The position numbers and the translations under genes are program-made. Below the pieces are notes generated by a model. That model was not told where the DNA came from. It saw only the letters and a program-made list of their open reading frames with translations, and did not search any database. Of a stretch of 64,000 nt of DNA, positions 33,698 through 41,636 are shown in pieces (positions within the stretch are counted from its first letter, which is position 1; each line of letters opens with the position of its first letter). The stretch is from GCA-016699835 sp964543905 (GTDB taxonomy: Bacteria; Planctomycetota; Phycisphaerae; Phycisphaerales; UBA1924). The DNA is taken from the NCBI GenBank assembly GCA_964543905.1, contig CAZIZO010000001.1, positions 186,001 through 250,000 on the forward strand. Reading direction: 5' to 3'.

Positions 33698-34465
33698 TCA
33701 CCCGCGCGCCGCCACCTGCTTCACCGCCTCCCACACGGTCCGCGCCATCGACGCCCCGCCCCCGACCTTGCCTCCGCCCCCTCTCGGGATCGCCCTCCTC
33801 ACCTCATCCCACGACGCCCCCCCCTCCAGCAGGCGTGACCACGACTCCCACGCCTCGTCGCCAAGCCCCCCCATCTCCCGCGCCGCCGCCGCGAGCGAGG
33901 CCCGCTGCGCACGCTCACATCCCCCCGCATCCTCCGCCGTGCTCGTCCACAGCGGTCCAAACCCGAACAACTCAATCGCCACACGCCCGCCCCGATCGAC
34001 CACGCAGCCGTCCAGATCAAACGCCCCATGCACCCTCCCCCCCCTCGCCCCCGCGTCGAGCGCGTCAATCAGATGTTCCACCGCCCGCGCCAACTCGCTC
34101 GCACCCAGCCTTCCACCCTTCCCCTTCACATGCTGGCGCAGCGTCGTCACTCCACCAAGATCGCCCGGATACCGCGACACCAGACACGCCCGCCCCGACG
34201 CGTGCAGCGCATACGCCGAGAGGCCCAGCGCATGAGCCCCGCATTCCCTCGCCGCCCCCGCCCCCGCCGCCGCCCTCAAAAACCTCCGAATCACGAACCT
34301 GTCCCGCGCCGCACCCTGCATCTGATACACCAGATGGCTCGTCCCCGTCACCTCGTGCACGCTCGCCCAGCGCGTGAACACGCACGCCGGTGCCACTCGG
34401 AGCACGCCCAACTCCGCCATATACACATACGGCCCGAACTTGCCGCCTCGCTCACCCACGCCCAT
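33698..34465 (-). CDS. Hypothetical protein with degenerate protein-kinase-like pattern
   Basis: A 255-aa protein without a named family. Residues about 150-190 read ELARAVEHLIDALDAG followed by RVHGAFDLDGCVVDRGGRV and AIELFGFG, which lines up with the kinase alphaE helix, catalytic loop and DFG segment, but the HRD Asp and DFG Asp are not conserved. The region before it resembles the hinge (ALHASGRACLVSRYPG). It may be a pseudokinase-like fold (inference). The ATG at 34465 is preferred: GGGAGG lies just upstream, while an earlier in-frame GTG falls inside a repeat element. It lies 45 nt from the FNR gene on the same strand. Confidence 0.5.
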   Translation of the reverse strand: MGVGERGGKFGPYVYMAELGVLRVAPACVFTRWASVHEVTGTSHLVYQMQGAARDRFVIRRFLRAAAGAGAARECGAHALGLSAYALHASGRACLVSRYPGDLGGVTTLRQHVKGKGGRLGASELARAVEHLIDALDAGARGGRVHGAFDLDGCVVDRGGRVAIELFGFGPLWTSTAEDAGGCERAQRASLAAAAREMGGLGDEAWESWSRLLEGGASWDEVRRAIPRGGGGKVGGGASMARTVWEAVKQVAARG

Positions 34466-34501
34466 CGCCTCCCAAACGTCGATCCCGTCGACTTGTTGTT
34501 C

Positions 34502-34527
34502 CTCGTGGAGCGGGTGACCCACCCGCC
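34502..34527 (+). repeat. 26-bp palindromic repeat, intergenic copy
   Basis: The copy starts CTCGTGGAGCGGGTGACCCA and ends CCCGCC. It differs from the copy at 45744 in two bases. Its arms GCGGGTG and CACCCGC (with the shared centre) can form a hairpin. It lies between the kinase-like gene and the LigD-N-type gene. Confidence 0.7.
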
Positions 34528-34572
34528 TCGACTCGACTTCGCCTCCACATTCTTCCCATGACCGACCTCACC

Positions 34573-34971
34573 TCAACGATGATCGATCTCGCGCCGCACA
34601 CCCCCTTCTTCCGTCTCGCCTCCTTGAACGTCCACGCTCCAGCCTCCGTTCTCGTGCCGCAGTTCAATCACTCCCAAACCCTTCACACCAATCCGCACGC
34701 GCTCGTCCGACTCCTCCGCCAACTCCCCCTCGCCCAACCACTCCCTCCGAACGCGCCCCCGCCCCCCCGAAACCTCGCCCTCATACTCCAGGTAGGCCGC
34801 ACGGTGCTCACCCAGCAACTCCCCCCGCGCCACCCCGGGCACTCCCATCTCAATCCGCCGATCCAGTCGAAACGTCAGCAGCCGCTCATCCCCCGCGCGC
34901 CGCTCCAGCATCAGATCAAAGTGGTGCCCGCCATCGGGAGTCTCATGCCTGAGCAACACCATCCGCCCCAT
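34573..34971 (-). CDS. Stand-alone LigD N-terminal (3'-phosphoesterase-like) domain protein
   Basis: A 132-aa protein resembling the LigD_N/3'-phosphoesterase domain of bacterial NHEJ ligases. VLLRHETPDGGHHFDLMLE corresponds to the H-x(n)-HxDLRLE metal-binding motif, with Met replacing the Arg. LLGEHRAAYLEYEGEVSGGRG corresponds to the EHP..Y..FEG.I..G.YG segment. Similar single-domain proteins occur in planctomycetes (from memory). No ligase or Ku gene is nearby. GAGGGT precedes the ATG at 34971. The role may be in end processing, but the loss of the Arg leaves activity open. Confidence 0.72.
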   Translation of the reverse strand: MGRMVLLRHETPDGGHHFDLMLERRAGDERLLTFRLDRRIEMGVPGVARGELLGEHRAAYLEYEGEVSGGRGRVRREWLGEGELAEESDERVRIGVKGLGVIELRHENGGWSVDVQGGETEEGGVRREIDHR

Positions 34972-35103
34972 GGTCTACCCTCCGCTCCGGGGCGAACCAG
35001 TCGCCCCGAACAAGATACGGAAAACCCACGCCCGCAACCGATACCATCATCCCGCATGTCGCGCCGCGGAGCCTGCCAGACCCGCGCCGATTGGAGCCTG
35101 CCG

Positions 35104-35787
35104 ATGACCATGAACCGTAGCCTGATCGCCCCCCTCCTCCTCGCCGCCGCCCTGTTCGGCTGTTCCAGCCAGCGCCCGCTCGATCGCGTCCGCCTCGAAG
35201 GCAAGCGCCACCTCGACGCCCAGCAGTTCGACGCCGCCGCCGCCGATTTCAACGAACTCGTCACCCGGAAGCCTGAAGACCATCAAGGGCGCTACGACCT
35301 CGGCATGGCCCTCATCGGCGCAGGCCAGCCCGCCGAGGCCGTCAAGCAGATGCTCATCGCCCTCGACGTCCAGCCCCTCAACGAGAAGTACGCCAACGGC
35401 GTCGCCGAGGCCATGCTCGCCGCCAACCAGCGCGATGATCTCACCGCCTTCCTCAACAAAATGGCCCTCGAACGTGGCCGCGTCAGCGACTTCACCCGCC
35501 TCGGCAAGTTCTCCCTCCGCCTCGGCAACGTCGACGAAGCCAAGACCGCCCTCATCACCGCCGCCCGCCTCGACAAAGGCCTCTCCCTCCAACCCCAACT
35601 CGACCTCGCCGAGTTCTACGAGACCGTCGGCGATAAAGCCAACTGGGTCAAGCGCTTGCGCATGGCGTACTTCCTCAGCCCCACCGACCAACGCGTCCTC
35701 GAGGCCATCAATCGTGCCAAGGAAATCGCGGGCCCCTCCTTCGCCATCCAACCCACCGAGTTCGAGATGACCGGCGGCGGCAAGTAG
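35104..35787 (+). CDS. TPR-like lipoprotein
   Basis: A 227-aa exported lipoprotein: signal peptide residues 1-20 with lipobox ALFGC, then helical repeats of TPR type such as GKRHLDAQQFDAAAADFNEL, YDLGMALIGAGQPAEAVKQML and LGKFSLRLGNVDEAKTALIT. The ATG at 35104 follows GGAG by 7 nt. An in-frame ATG at 35056, 8 nt after TACCAT, would add 16 residues and cannot be excluded. It probably scaffolds an envelope complex; no partner is evident. The ArsR-methyltransferase gene follows after its own promoter. Confidence 0.85.
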   Translation: MTMNRSLIAPLLLAAALFGCSSQRPLDRVRLEGKRHLDAQQFDAAAADFNELVTRKPEDHQGRYDLGMALIGAGQPAEAVKQMLIALDVQPLNEKYANGVAEAMLAANQRDDLTAFLNKMALERGRVSDFTRLGKFSLRLGNVDEAKTALITAARLDKGLSLQPQLDLAEFYETVGDKANWVKRLRMAYFLSPTDQRVLEAINRAKEIAGPSFAIQPTEFEMTGGGK

Positions 35788-35836
35788 CCCCTTCCTCAAC
35801 TCTCCATCCCTCCCGCCTTGTGACCCACTGGACGAC

Positions 35837-35864
35837 TTGACGCCGTCCATTTGTGTTCTACCAT
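35837..35864 (+). promoter_or_regulatory. Promoter of the ArsR-methyltransferase gene
   Basis: TTGACG (35837-35842) and TACCAT (35859-35864) are separated by 16 nt, a near-standard sigma-70-type promoter. Transcription would start about 7 nt later, inside the inverted repeat that follows. Confidence 0.65.
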
Positions 35865-35885
35865 TCATCCGCATAAACGGATGAA
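35864..35885 (+). promoter_or_regulatory. Inverted-repeat operator over the start codon
   Basis: TTCATCCG (35864-35871) and CGGATGAA (35878-35885) are perfect 8-bp arms with a 6-nt spacer. The repeat begins at the last base of the -10 box and includes the ATG (35881-35883). This position suits a repressor blocking transcription start, probably the ArsR-type protein encoded directly downstream (inference). Confidence 0.7.
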
Positions 35886-36837
35886 ACGCTCCCCATCGTC
35901 CATCCCCGTCACCGACCGCCTCGCCGCTCTCGGCGAAATGATCCGCCTGCGCATCCTCCGCCTCCTCGAAGCCGAGGAACTCTCCGTCGGCGAAGTCGCC
36001 CAAGTGGTCCAACTCCCGCAGTCCACCGTCAGCCGCCACCTGAAGGTCCTCGCCGACGGCGGTTGGGTCGCCCGACGCAGCGAGGGCACCGCCACCCTCT
36101 ACCGCCTCGTCTTGGACGACCTCGCTCCCGAATCCCGCGCGCTCTGGTGCGCGGTGCGCGAGCAGATGGGCGCCTCCCCCGAACTCGACGAAGATGCTCG
36201 CCGCCTCCGGGCCGTCCTCGACGAGCGCAAGACCGACAGCCAGACCTTCTTCGGCCGCGTCAGCGGCGAGTGGGACGCCCTCCGCAACGATCTCTTCGGC
36301 ACCCGCTTCACCGCGACGGCCCTCCTCTCCCTCCTCCCCCGCGACATGGTCCTCGCCGACGTCGGCTGCGGCACGGGCAACGTCGCCGAACTCCTCGCCC
36401 CCATCGCCCAGCGCGTCTACGCCATCGACGGCTCGGGCGCCATGCTCGCCGCCGCCAAGCGCCGCCTCGCCAACCACAAAAATGTGGATTTCATCGAGTC
36501 CCCCCTCGACCGCATCCCCCTCCACAGCAAGACCATCGACGTCGCCGCCGCCGTCCTCGTCCTCCACCACCTCCCCAGCCCGCTCGCCGCCCTCCGCGAG
36601 ATGCGCCGCCTCCTCCGCGCCGACCCGAACGGGGGAGTCGCCCTCCTCGTCGACATGGTCCAGCACGATCGTGAGATCTACAAGCGGAGCATGGGGCACG
36701 TCCACCTTGGATTCTCCAAGGACACCATCCTCGCCTTGCTGAAGGAGGCCGGCTTTGCCGATGGTACCTACCGCGAGTTGCCCGGCGAAGCCGACGCCAA
36801 AGGCCCCGGGCTCTTTGTCGCCGTTGCTCGAACATAG
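35881..36837 (+). CDS. ArsR-family regulator fused to a SAM-dependent methyltransferase
   Basis: A 318-aa fusion. Residues about 10-90 form an ArsR winged helix: RLAALGEMIRLRILRLLEAEELSVGEVAQV and QSTVSRHLKVLADGGWVARR. Residues about 130-318 form a class I methyltransferase domain with motif I ADVGCGTGNVAELLA, YAIDGSGAML and VLVLHHLPSP. The cytoplasmic protein could read SAM or SAH with its C-terminal domain and control DNA binding. ahcY, for SAH hydrolysis, starts 63 nt downstream on the same strand. An inverted repeat covers its own start codon. No ribosome site precedes the ATG. Confidence 0.93.
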   Translation: MKRSPSSIPVTDRLAALGEMIRLRILRLLEAEELSVGEVAQVVQLPQSTVSRHLKVLADGGWVARRSEGTATLYRLVLDDLAPESRALWCAVREQMGASPELDEDARRLRAVLDERKTDSQTFFGRVSGEWDALRNDLFGTRFTATALLSLLPRDMVLADVGCGTGNVAELLAPIAQRVYAIDGSGAMLAAAKRRLANHKNVDFIESPLDRIPLHSKTIDVAAAVLVLHHLPSPLAALREMRRLLRADPNGGVALLVDMVQHDREIYKRSMGHVHLGFSKDTILALLKEAGFADGTYRELPGEADAKGPGLFVAVART

Positions 36838-36842
36838 TTGAA

Positions 36843-36865
36843 TCCATCTCCCCCGCGGAGATGAA
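36843..36865 (+). promoter_or_regulatory. Dyad between the regulator gene and ahcY
   Basis: CATCTCC (36845-36851) and GGAGATG (36857-36863) are perfect 7-bp arms. The outer half-sites TCCATC and GATGAA resemble TTCATC and GATGAA of the operator at 35864-35885, with 11 instead of 10 nt between them. It could be a second, weaker operator in front of ahcY. Confidence 0.35.
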
Positions 36866-36900
36866 CTCGGAGATCGACCATCCCCTCTTTGGAGTTTGCT

Positions 36901-38454
36901 ATGCCCCCCGCCACGTCCAAGCCCGCTCGCACCAAGAACACCGCCCTCGCCTCCGCACCCGACTACCGCGTCAAGGACCTCAAACTCGCCGCCCTCGGCC
37001 GCGACGAGATCCGCCTCGCCGAGCAGGAAATGCCCGGCCTCATGGCCCTCCGCGAACGCTACGCCGGAAAGTCCCCCCTCAAGGGCGCCAAAATCGCCGG
37101 CTCCCTCCACATGACCGTCCAGACCGCCGTCCTCATCGAGACCCTGGTCGCCCTCGGCGCCGACGTCCGCTGGTGCTCCTGCAACATCTTCTCCACCCAG
37201 GACACCGCCGCCGCCGCCGTCGTCGTCGGTCGCCCCGAGACCCGCGGCACCCCCGACAACCCCAAGGGCACCCCCGTCTTCGCCTGGAAGGGCGAGACCC
37301 TCCAGGAATACTGGTGGTGCACCGAGCAGACCATCACCTGGCCCGACGGCTCCGGCCCCAACATGATCCTCGACGACGGCGGCGACCTCACCCTCCTCGT
37401 CCACAAGGGCGTCGAGTTCGAAAAGGCCGGGAAAGTCCCCGCCTTCAACCCCAAGAACGACCCCGAGGAATGGGGCGTCATCCTCGACACCATCCGCAAC
37501 TCCATCGCCGACAACCCCAAACGCTTCACCGAAATGGCCAAGGCCATCAAGGGCGTCAGCGAAGAAACCACCACCGGCGTCCACCGCCTCTACGACATGG
37601 AAAAGGCCGGCAAACTCCTCTTCCCCGCCATCAACGTCAACGACTCCGCCACCAAGAGCAAGTTCGACAACCTCTACGGCTGCCGCCACTCCCTCGTCGA
37701 CGGGCTCAACCGCGCCACCGACGTCATGCTCGGCGGAAAGGTCGCCGTCGTCTGCGGCTACGGCGACGTCGGCAAAGGCTCCGCCCAGTCCCTCCGCGGC
37801 CAAGGTTGCCGCGTCGTCGTCACCGAGATCGACCCCATCTGCGCCCTCCAGGCCGCCATGGAAGGCTACGAAGTCAACACCCTCGACAACATGCTCGAGA
37901 CCGCCGACATCTTCATCACCGCCACCGGAAACAAGGACATCATCACCGTCGATCACATGCGCAAAATGAAGGACAAGGCCATCGTCGCCAACATCGGTCA
38001 CTTCGACAACGAGATCGACATGGCCGGCCTCGCCAAGGACAAGTCCATCAAGCACCACAACATCAAGCCCCAGTACGACGAGTTCATCTTCGCTTCCACC
38101 TCCTTCAAGGGCAAAAAACGCGACTCCCACAGCGTCCTCGTCCTCGCCGAAGGTCGCCTCATGAACCTCGGCTGCGCCACCGGGCACCCCTCCTTCGTCA
38201 TGTCCGCCTCCTTCACCAACCAGGTCATGGCCCAACTCGACCTCTACTTCAACGCCACCGGCAAACCCACCCTCTCCGGCCACAAGTACTCCGAAAACAA
38301 GGTCTACATCCTCCCCAAGAAACTCGACGAGGAAGTCGCCCGCCTCCACCTCGACAAACTCGGCGTCAAACTCACCCGCCTCTCCAAAGACCAGGCCGAC
38401 TACCTCGGCATCTCCCCAGACGGCCCCTACAAGCCCAACCACTATCGCTATTGA
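36901..38454 (+). CDS. ahcY: Adenosylhomocysteinase (SAH hydrolase)
   Basis: Cleaves S-adenosylhomocysteine to adenosine and homocysteine, keeping methyltransferases free of product inhibition. Motifs include AGSLHMTVQTAVLIETL, CNIFSTQDTAAAA, VCGYGDVGKGSAQSL for NAD binding, NIGHFDNEIDM and the C-terminal PDGPYKPNHYRY. The 517 aa are at the long end; like many bacterial enzymes it carries the internal insertion (about residues 150-195), and it also has a basic 30-residue N-terminal extension. GGAG lies 6 nt before the ATG. It lies 63 nt after an ArsR-methyltransferase gene and is followed by a strong terminator. Confidence 0.97.
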   Translation: MPPATSKPARTKNTALASAPDYRVKDLKLAALGRDEIRLAEQEMPGLMALRERYAGKSPLKGAKIAGSLHMTVQTAVLIETLVALGADVRWCSCNIFSTQDTAAAAVVVGRPETRGTPDNPKGTPVFAWKGETLQEYWWCTEQTITWPDGSGPNMILDDGGDLTLLVHKGVEFEKAGKVPAFNPKNDPEEWGVILDTIRNSIADNPKRFTEMAKAIKGVSEETTTGVHRLYDMEKAGKLLFPAINVNDSATKSKFDNLYGCRHSLVDGLNRATDVMLGGKVAVVCGYGDVGKGSAQSLRGQGCRVVVTEIDPICALQAAMEGYEVNTLDNMLETADIFITATGNKDIITVDHMRKMKDKAIVANIGHFDNEIDMAGLAKDKSIKHHNIKPQYDEFIFASTSFKGKKRDSHSVLVLAEGRLMNLGCATGHPSFVMSASFTNQVMAQLDLYFNATGKPTLSGHKYSENKVYILPKKLDEEVARLHLDKLGVKLTRLSKDQADYLGISPDGPYKPNHYRY

Positions 38455-38482
38455 CCTCTCTCCCTCTTCCCCCGTCCCAACC

Positions 38483-38509
38483 AAACCCCTCGCTCCGCGA
38501 GGGGTTTTT
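38483..38509 (+). terminator. Rho-independent terminator of ahcY
   Basis: AAACCCCTCGC (38483-38493) and GCGAGGGGTTT (38497-38507) form a perfect 11-bp stem around TCC, continuing into a run of five T. It lies 29 nt after the stop codon. Confidence 0.93.
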
Positions 38510-38765
38510 CTCGCGCCCTTCACGCCCAATCCTTCACCCTTGCCACGGACTTCCCCGGGCTTTGCCCATCGGACACCTGCAAACACCCTGCGAACGAGCC
38601 CCTCCCAGCCTCTCTTTTCCACATTCCCCTTGCACAGCCTCACGGTTGTGGTACGCTGCACATCGGCCACTCGGCCATGCGGATGCCCGGGCGCATGATG
38701 CACACGCATCGCGGTTCACCCCGGTCTCTCGGTTCGGTCCCCACATCTTGCAGGAGGCGTTCGCC
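38510..38765 (+). other. Leader and promoter region of a prepilin-like gene
   Basis: The rest of the 311-bp gap after ahcY. It contains a possible promoter (38630-38657) and a leader of about 100 nt ending in AGGAGG. No gene was seen; short open frames here lack family resemblance. Confidence 0.5.
38630..38657 (+). promoter_or_regulatory. Candidate promoter of the third prepilin-like gene
   Basis: TTGCAC (38630-38635) and TACGCT (38652-38657) are separated by 16 nt. The start codon lies 108 nt beyond the -10 box, so there would be a leader of about 100 nt. Confidence 0.4.
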
Positions 38766-39872
38766 ATGGATCGTCGCGATCGTTTAGCGCGCAGAGGCTC
38801 GAAGGCGTTCACCCTCATCGAACTCCTGGTCGTCATTGCCGTCATCGCCCTGCTCATCGGCATCCTCCTCCCGGCCCTGGGCAAGGCGCGAAAGTCCGGC
38901 AAACTCACCATCTGCTACGCCAACATGCAGCAACTCGGCGTCGCCACCCACTCCTATTCCGCCGACTACCAGGACAAACTCTTCTCCTTCACCATCACCC
39001 CACAGTTCGCCAATCTCCTCGCCGATGATCCCAGCATCGGCCTCCAGGCCGCCGACCTCCGCGCCCAGTGCGCCGGCGGCGACCTCCCCGCCGCCTCCGC
39101 CCAGGCCGTCTACATCATCCGCAAACGCAGCGGCCGCTCCACCCCCAGCACCTTCCCACAGATCGACGGCTGGATCCCCAACGTCCTCTACACCCACCTC
39201 GTCCTCCAAGACTACATGGCCCGCCGTCTCCCCGAAAAAACCGTCGTCTGCCCCGAAGACTCCGCCCGCCTCGGCTGGCATGACATCGATCGCTTCAACG
39301 CCGGCGGCACGCCCCCCCAACCCACCCCGGGCCCTCCCAACCATCGCTGGCCCTTCAGTTCCAGTTACGAAGTCGTCCCTTCCATGTACTCCGAAGACTT
39401 CTCCTCCGGCGGGTACAGCACCGTCACCCAGGCCGGCTACCACTACCTCTACTACGCCCCCAACCAGCCCAACCGCATGGGCAAACGCAAAATGGGCGAG
39501 GTCGCCTTCCCCTCCCAAAAAGTCCAGATGCACGACAGCGCCGATCGTCACCACCGCAAAAACAAGCAACTCTTCTACGCCTTCCAGGACGCCAAGGTCC
39601 CCCTCCTCTTCTTCGATCAGTCCGTTCGCACCAAGCGCACCGGCGTGCCCGCCTTCGATTCCAGCGCCGGCGCGTGGAAGGGATCACCCTCCAACCCGGG
39701 CTTCAACCCCGACGCACCCACGTCCAACTTCCCCATGTCCTTCACCTACGACGGCGCCGCACGCCCCTGGGACCCCCAGGAGATCGTCACCGGCACCGTC
39801 ATGGGCTTCTACCGCTGGTGCCGCCGAGGTCTCCGCGGCGTCGACTTCGAAGGCTACGAAATCGTCCGCTGA
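38766..39872 (+). CDS. Prepilin-like protein with type IV pilin N-terminus
   Basis: A 368-aa protein with a basic leader (MDRRDRLARRGSKAF) and the pilin helix TLIELLVVIAVIALLIG. Here Ala rather than Gly precedes Phe15 at the cleavage site, a tolerated but less usual choice. The globular part is rich in Ser, Pro, Tyr and Gln with the segment YHYLYYAPNQPN, and lacks the usual H-x-DG ending, closing instead with FYRWCRRGLRGVDFEGYEIV. AGGAGG lies 8 nt before the ATG. A terminator follows directly, so it is its own transcription unit. It is the third such gene in the window and no secretion machinery is adjacent. Confidence 0.82.
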   Translation: MDRRDRLARRGSKAFTLIELLVVIAVIALLIGILLPALGKARKSGKLTICYANMQQLGVATHSYSADYQDKLFSFTITPQFANLLADDPSIGLQAADLRAQCAGGDLPAASAQAVYIIRKRSGRSTPSTFPQIDGWIPNVLYTHLVLQDYMARRLPEKTVVCPEDSARLGWHDIDRFNAGGTPPQPTPGPPNHRWPFSSSYEVVPSMYSEDFSSGGYSTVTQAGYHYLYYAPNQPNRMGKRKMGEVAFPSQKVQMHDSADRHHRKNKQLFYAFQDAKVPLLFFDQSVRTKRTGVPAFDSSAGAWKGSPSNPGFNPDAPTSNFPMSFTYDGAARPWDPQEIVTGTVMGFYRWCRRGLRGVDFEGYEIVR

Positions 39873-39895
39873 TCTCCCGCCCGTTCCTGCACGAA

Positions 39896-39924
39896 AAAAC
39901 GCCGCGATCCTCGCGGCGTTTTCC
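39896..39924. terminator. Bidirectional terminator between the prepilin-like gene and frr
   Basis: AAAACGCCGCGA (39896-39907) and TCGCGGCGTTTT (39911-39922) form a perfect 12-bp stem around TCC. A-rich sequence on one side and T-rich on the other lets it serve the prepilin-like gene and the convergent pyrH-frr operon. Confidence 0.9.
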
Positions 39925-39956
39925 AGTTGACGCTCACCCCGCGGGGCTCCAACCCC

Positions 39957-40529
39957 TCAAACCTCCTGCACTTCCTTGATCTTCGCCTCCGCCACCTTGT
40001 CCACCTCCGCCTCATACTTCTTCAGCAACTCCTGGATCTCGTTCTTCAGTTGCTCCAACTCATCCTCCGGAAAGTGCTTCCCGCCCGGCTGCTTGCCCAA
40101 CGCGTCCGCGTGCTTGTTCGCGTCTCGACGGGTGTTGCGGATCGCCACCTTCTGCTCCTCCGCGTGCTTCTTCACCTGCGCGATCAGTTTCAGTCGCCGA
40201 TCCCCCGACAGCGCCGGGACGTTGATCCGCAACTGCTTCCCCTCCGAGATCGGGTTGAACCCCAGCCCGCTCGCCTCGATCGCCTTCTTGATCGCCGGGA
40301 TCGCCCCCTGGTCGAACGGCTTGATGAGCAACTGCGTCGCCTCGGGCGTCGAGACCGCCGCCAGCGCCTTCAGGTCCGTCATCGACCCGTAGTACTCCAC
40401 CTTCACAAACTCCACCAGCGACGGATGCGCCCGCCCCGTCCGAATCCCACGCAACTCGTTCTTCAAGTAGGTCAGCGCCTTTTCCATCGCCTCTTCGGTT
40501 TCCAGCAAGATCGTGTCTGGGTCGGTCAT
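39957..40529 (-). CDS. frr: Ribosome recycling factor
   Basis: A 190-aa cytoplasmic protein that splits post-termination ribosomes with EF-G. LKNELRGIRTGRAHPSLVEFVKVEYYGSMTDL (in part), PFDQGAIPAIKKAIEASGLGFNP, and LKLIAQVKKHAEEQKVAIRNTRRDA cover the hinge and long helices of the family; the length is normal. The ATG at 40529 gives the usual N-terminus, with GGAG about 10 nt upstream. It follows pyrH by 54 nt on the same strand, the common pyrH-frr order. The tsf and rpsB genes that often precede them are absent; an unrelated divergent operon is there instead. Confidence 0.96.
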   Translation of the reverse strand: MTDPDTILLETEEAMEKALTYLKNELRGIRTGRAHPSLVEFVKVEYYGSMTDLKALAAVSTPEATQLLIKPFDQGAIPAIKKAIEASGLGFNPISEGKQLRINVPALSGDRRLKLIAQVKKHAEEQKVAIRNTRRDANKHADALGKQPGGKHFPEDELEQLKNEIQELLKKYEAEVDKVAEAKIKEVQEV

Positions 40530-40583
40530 CGCTTGTTCGCTCCAATGTCCACTCTCGTGGACGCATGATACGCCCCCCACGCC

Positions 40584-41339
40584 TCACCCTGGGTACACGA
40601 TCGTCCCGATGTTCTCCCGACGGATCACCCGCGCGATGTTCCCCTTCTTCTTGAAGTCGAACACCAGCACCGGCACGTTCTGCTCCTGGCACATCGCCAG
40701 CGCCGTCTGGTCCATGATCCGCAGCCGCTTCGACAGCGCCTCCCCGAACGACAGCGTCTCATACCGCGTCGCCTTCGGGTCCTTCTTCGGGTCCGCCGAG
40801 TACACCCCGTCCACCTTCGTCGCCTTCAACAAAATCTCGCAATCCAACTCCGTCGCCCGAAGCGCCGCGCACGTGTCCGTCGTGAAAAACGGGTTCCCCG
40901 TCCCCGCCGCCAGGATCACCACCCGTCGCTTCTCCAAGTGCCGGATCGCCCGCCCTCGGATAAACGGCTCCGCCACCGCCCGGATCTCCACCGCCGACAT
41001 CACCCGGCAATCCACGTCGATCGAAAGCAACTTCTCCTTGAGCGCCAGCCCGTTGATCACCGTGCCCAACATCCCCATGTGGTCCGCCGTCGCCTGCGGC
41101 AGGTGCCCCGCCGCCGCCAACTCCGCCCCGCGGATGATGTTCCCCCCGCCCACCACGATCGCCAGTTGCGCCCCAATCAGCGACGCCTCCTTGATCTCCT
41201 GCGCGATCCCGTCCAACTCCTCCGGATCGATCCCGAAGTGCCCCGTCTTGCAGAACGATTCTCCGCTCAACTTCAGCAGCACCCGCTTGAACGCCTTGGG
41301 CTTCCCTTCCTTGTTCAACTGAAACACCGGATGCGACAT
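40584..41339 (-). CDS. pyrH: UMP kinase
   Basis: Phosphorylates UMP to UDP with ATP, a hexameric amino-acid-kinase-fold enzyme of pyrimidine nucleotide synthesis. KRVLLKLSGESF, VVGGGNIIRG, ADHMGMLGTVINGLAL, AAGTGNPFFTTDT, KATKVDGVYSADPKKDP and the C-terminal GNIARVIRRENIGTIV are the diagnostic blocks. From the ATG at 41339 the protein is 251 aa, close to the family's 235-245. An in-frame ATG at 41405 preceded by AAAGGA would add 22 mostly Lys/Glu/Gly residues and is the alternative start. It forms a transcription unit with frr. Confidence 0.95.
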   Translation of the reverse strand: MSHPVFQLNKEGKPKAFKRVLLKLSGESFCKTGHFGIDPEELDGIAQEIKEASLIGAQLAIVVGGGNIIRGAELAAAGHLPQATADHMGMLGTVINGLALKEKLLSIDVDCRVMSAVEIRAVAEPFIRGRAIRHLEKRRVVILAAGTGNPFFTTDTCAALRATELDCEILLKATKVDGVYSADPKKDPKATRYETLSFGEALSKRLRIMDQTALAMCQEQNVPVLVFDFKKKGNIARVIRRENIGTIVYPG

Positions 41340-41580
41340 CGCGCCCCCATTCCTTTCGCCCTCGCCCTTGCCGGCCCGCTTCTCGCTCTTCATCACAGTC
41401 GCCATAGGTCCTTTCGTTCGTTTCACGCCGGGTCGTCCCCTCCCACGCATCCTTCCTCCATCTCCCAGCGTATCGCACCTCGGCCCTACGGGCGATCCTT
41501 CGCGGCCAAACCAAGGGCGAACCTTGGGCACCAACTCGGGCGTCGTGCGTCCAACCCGCATCCGCTCGCCCGCCCGCCCG

Positions 41581-41586
41581 TAGACT
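41581..41586 (+). promoter_or_regulatory. Candidate -10 element of the vWA-ExbB-ExbD operon
   Basis: TAGACT lies 50 nt before the GTG start of the first gene, which has its own GGGAG ribosome site, so a leader of about 44 nt is implied. No matching -35 was found. Confidence 0.3.
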
Positions 41587-41636
41587 GACGCTCACCACCA
41601 GCGTCGTCCGATAGTCCCCGCACGTCGGGAGATCAC

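Noticed and set aside
35047..38709. 1220-codon open frame on the minus strand, rich in Gly, Val, Glu and Asp
   Set aside because: It is antisense to the TPR lipoprotein, the ArsR-methyltransferase and ahcY, all well supported; its composition is that of a shadow frame.
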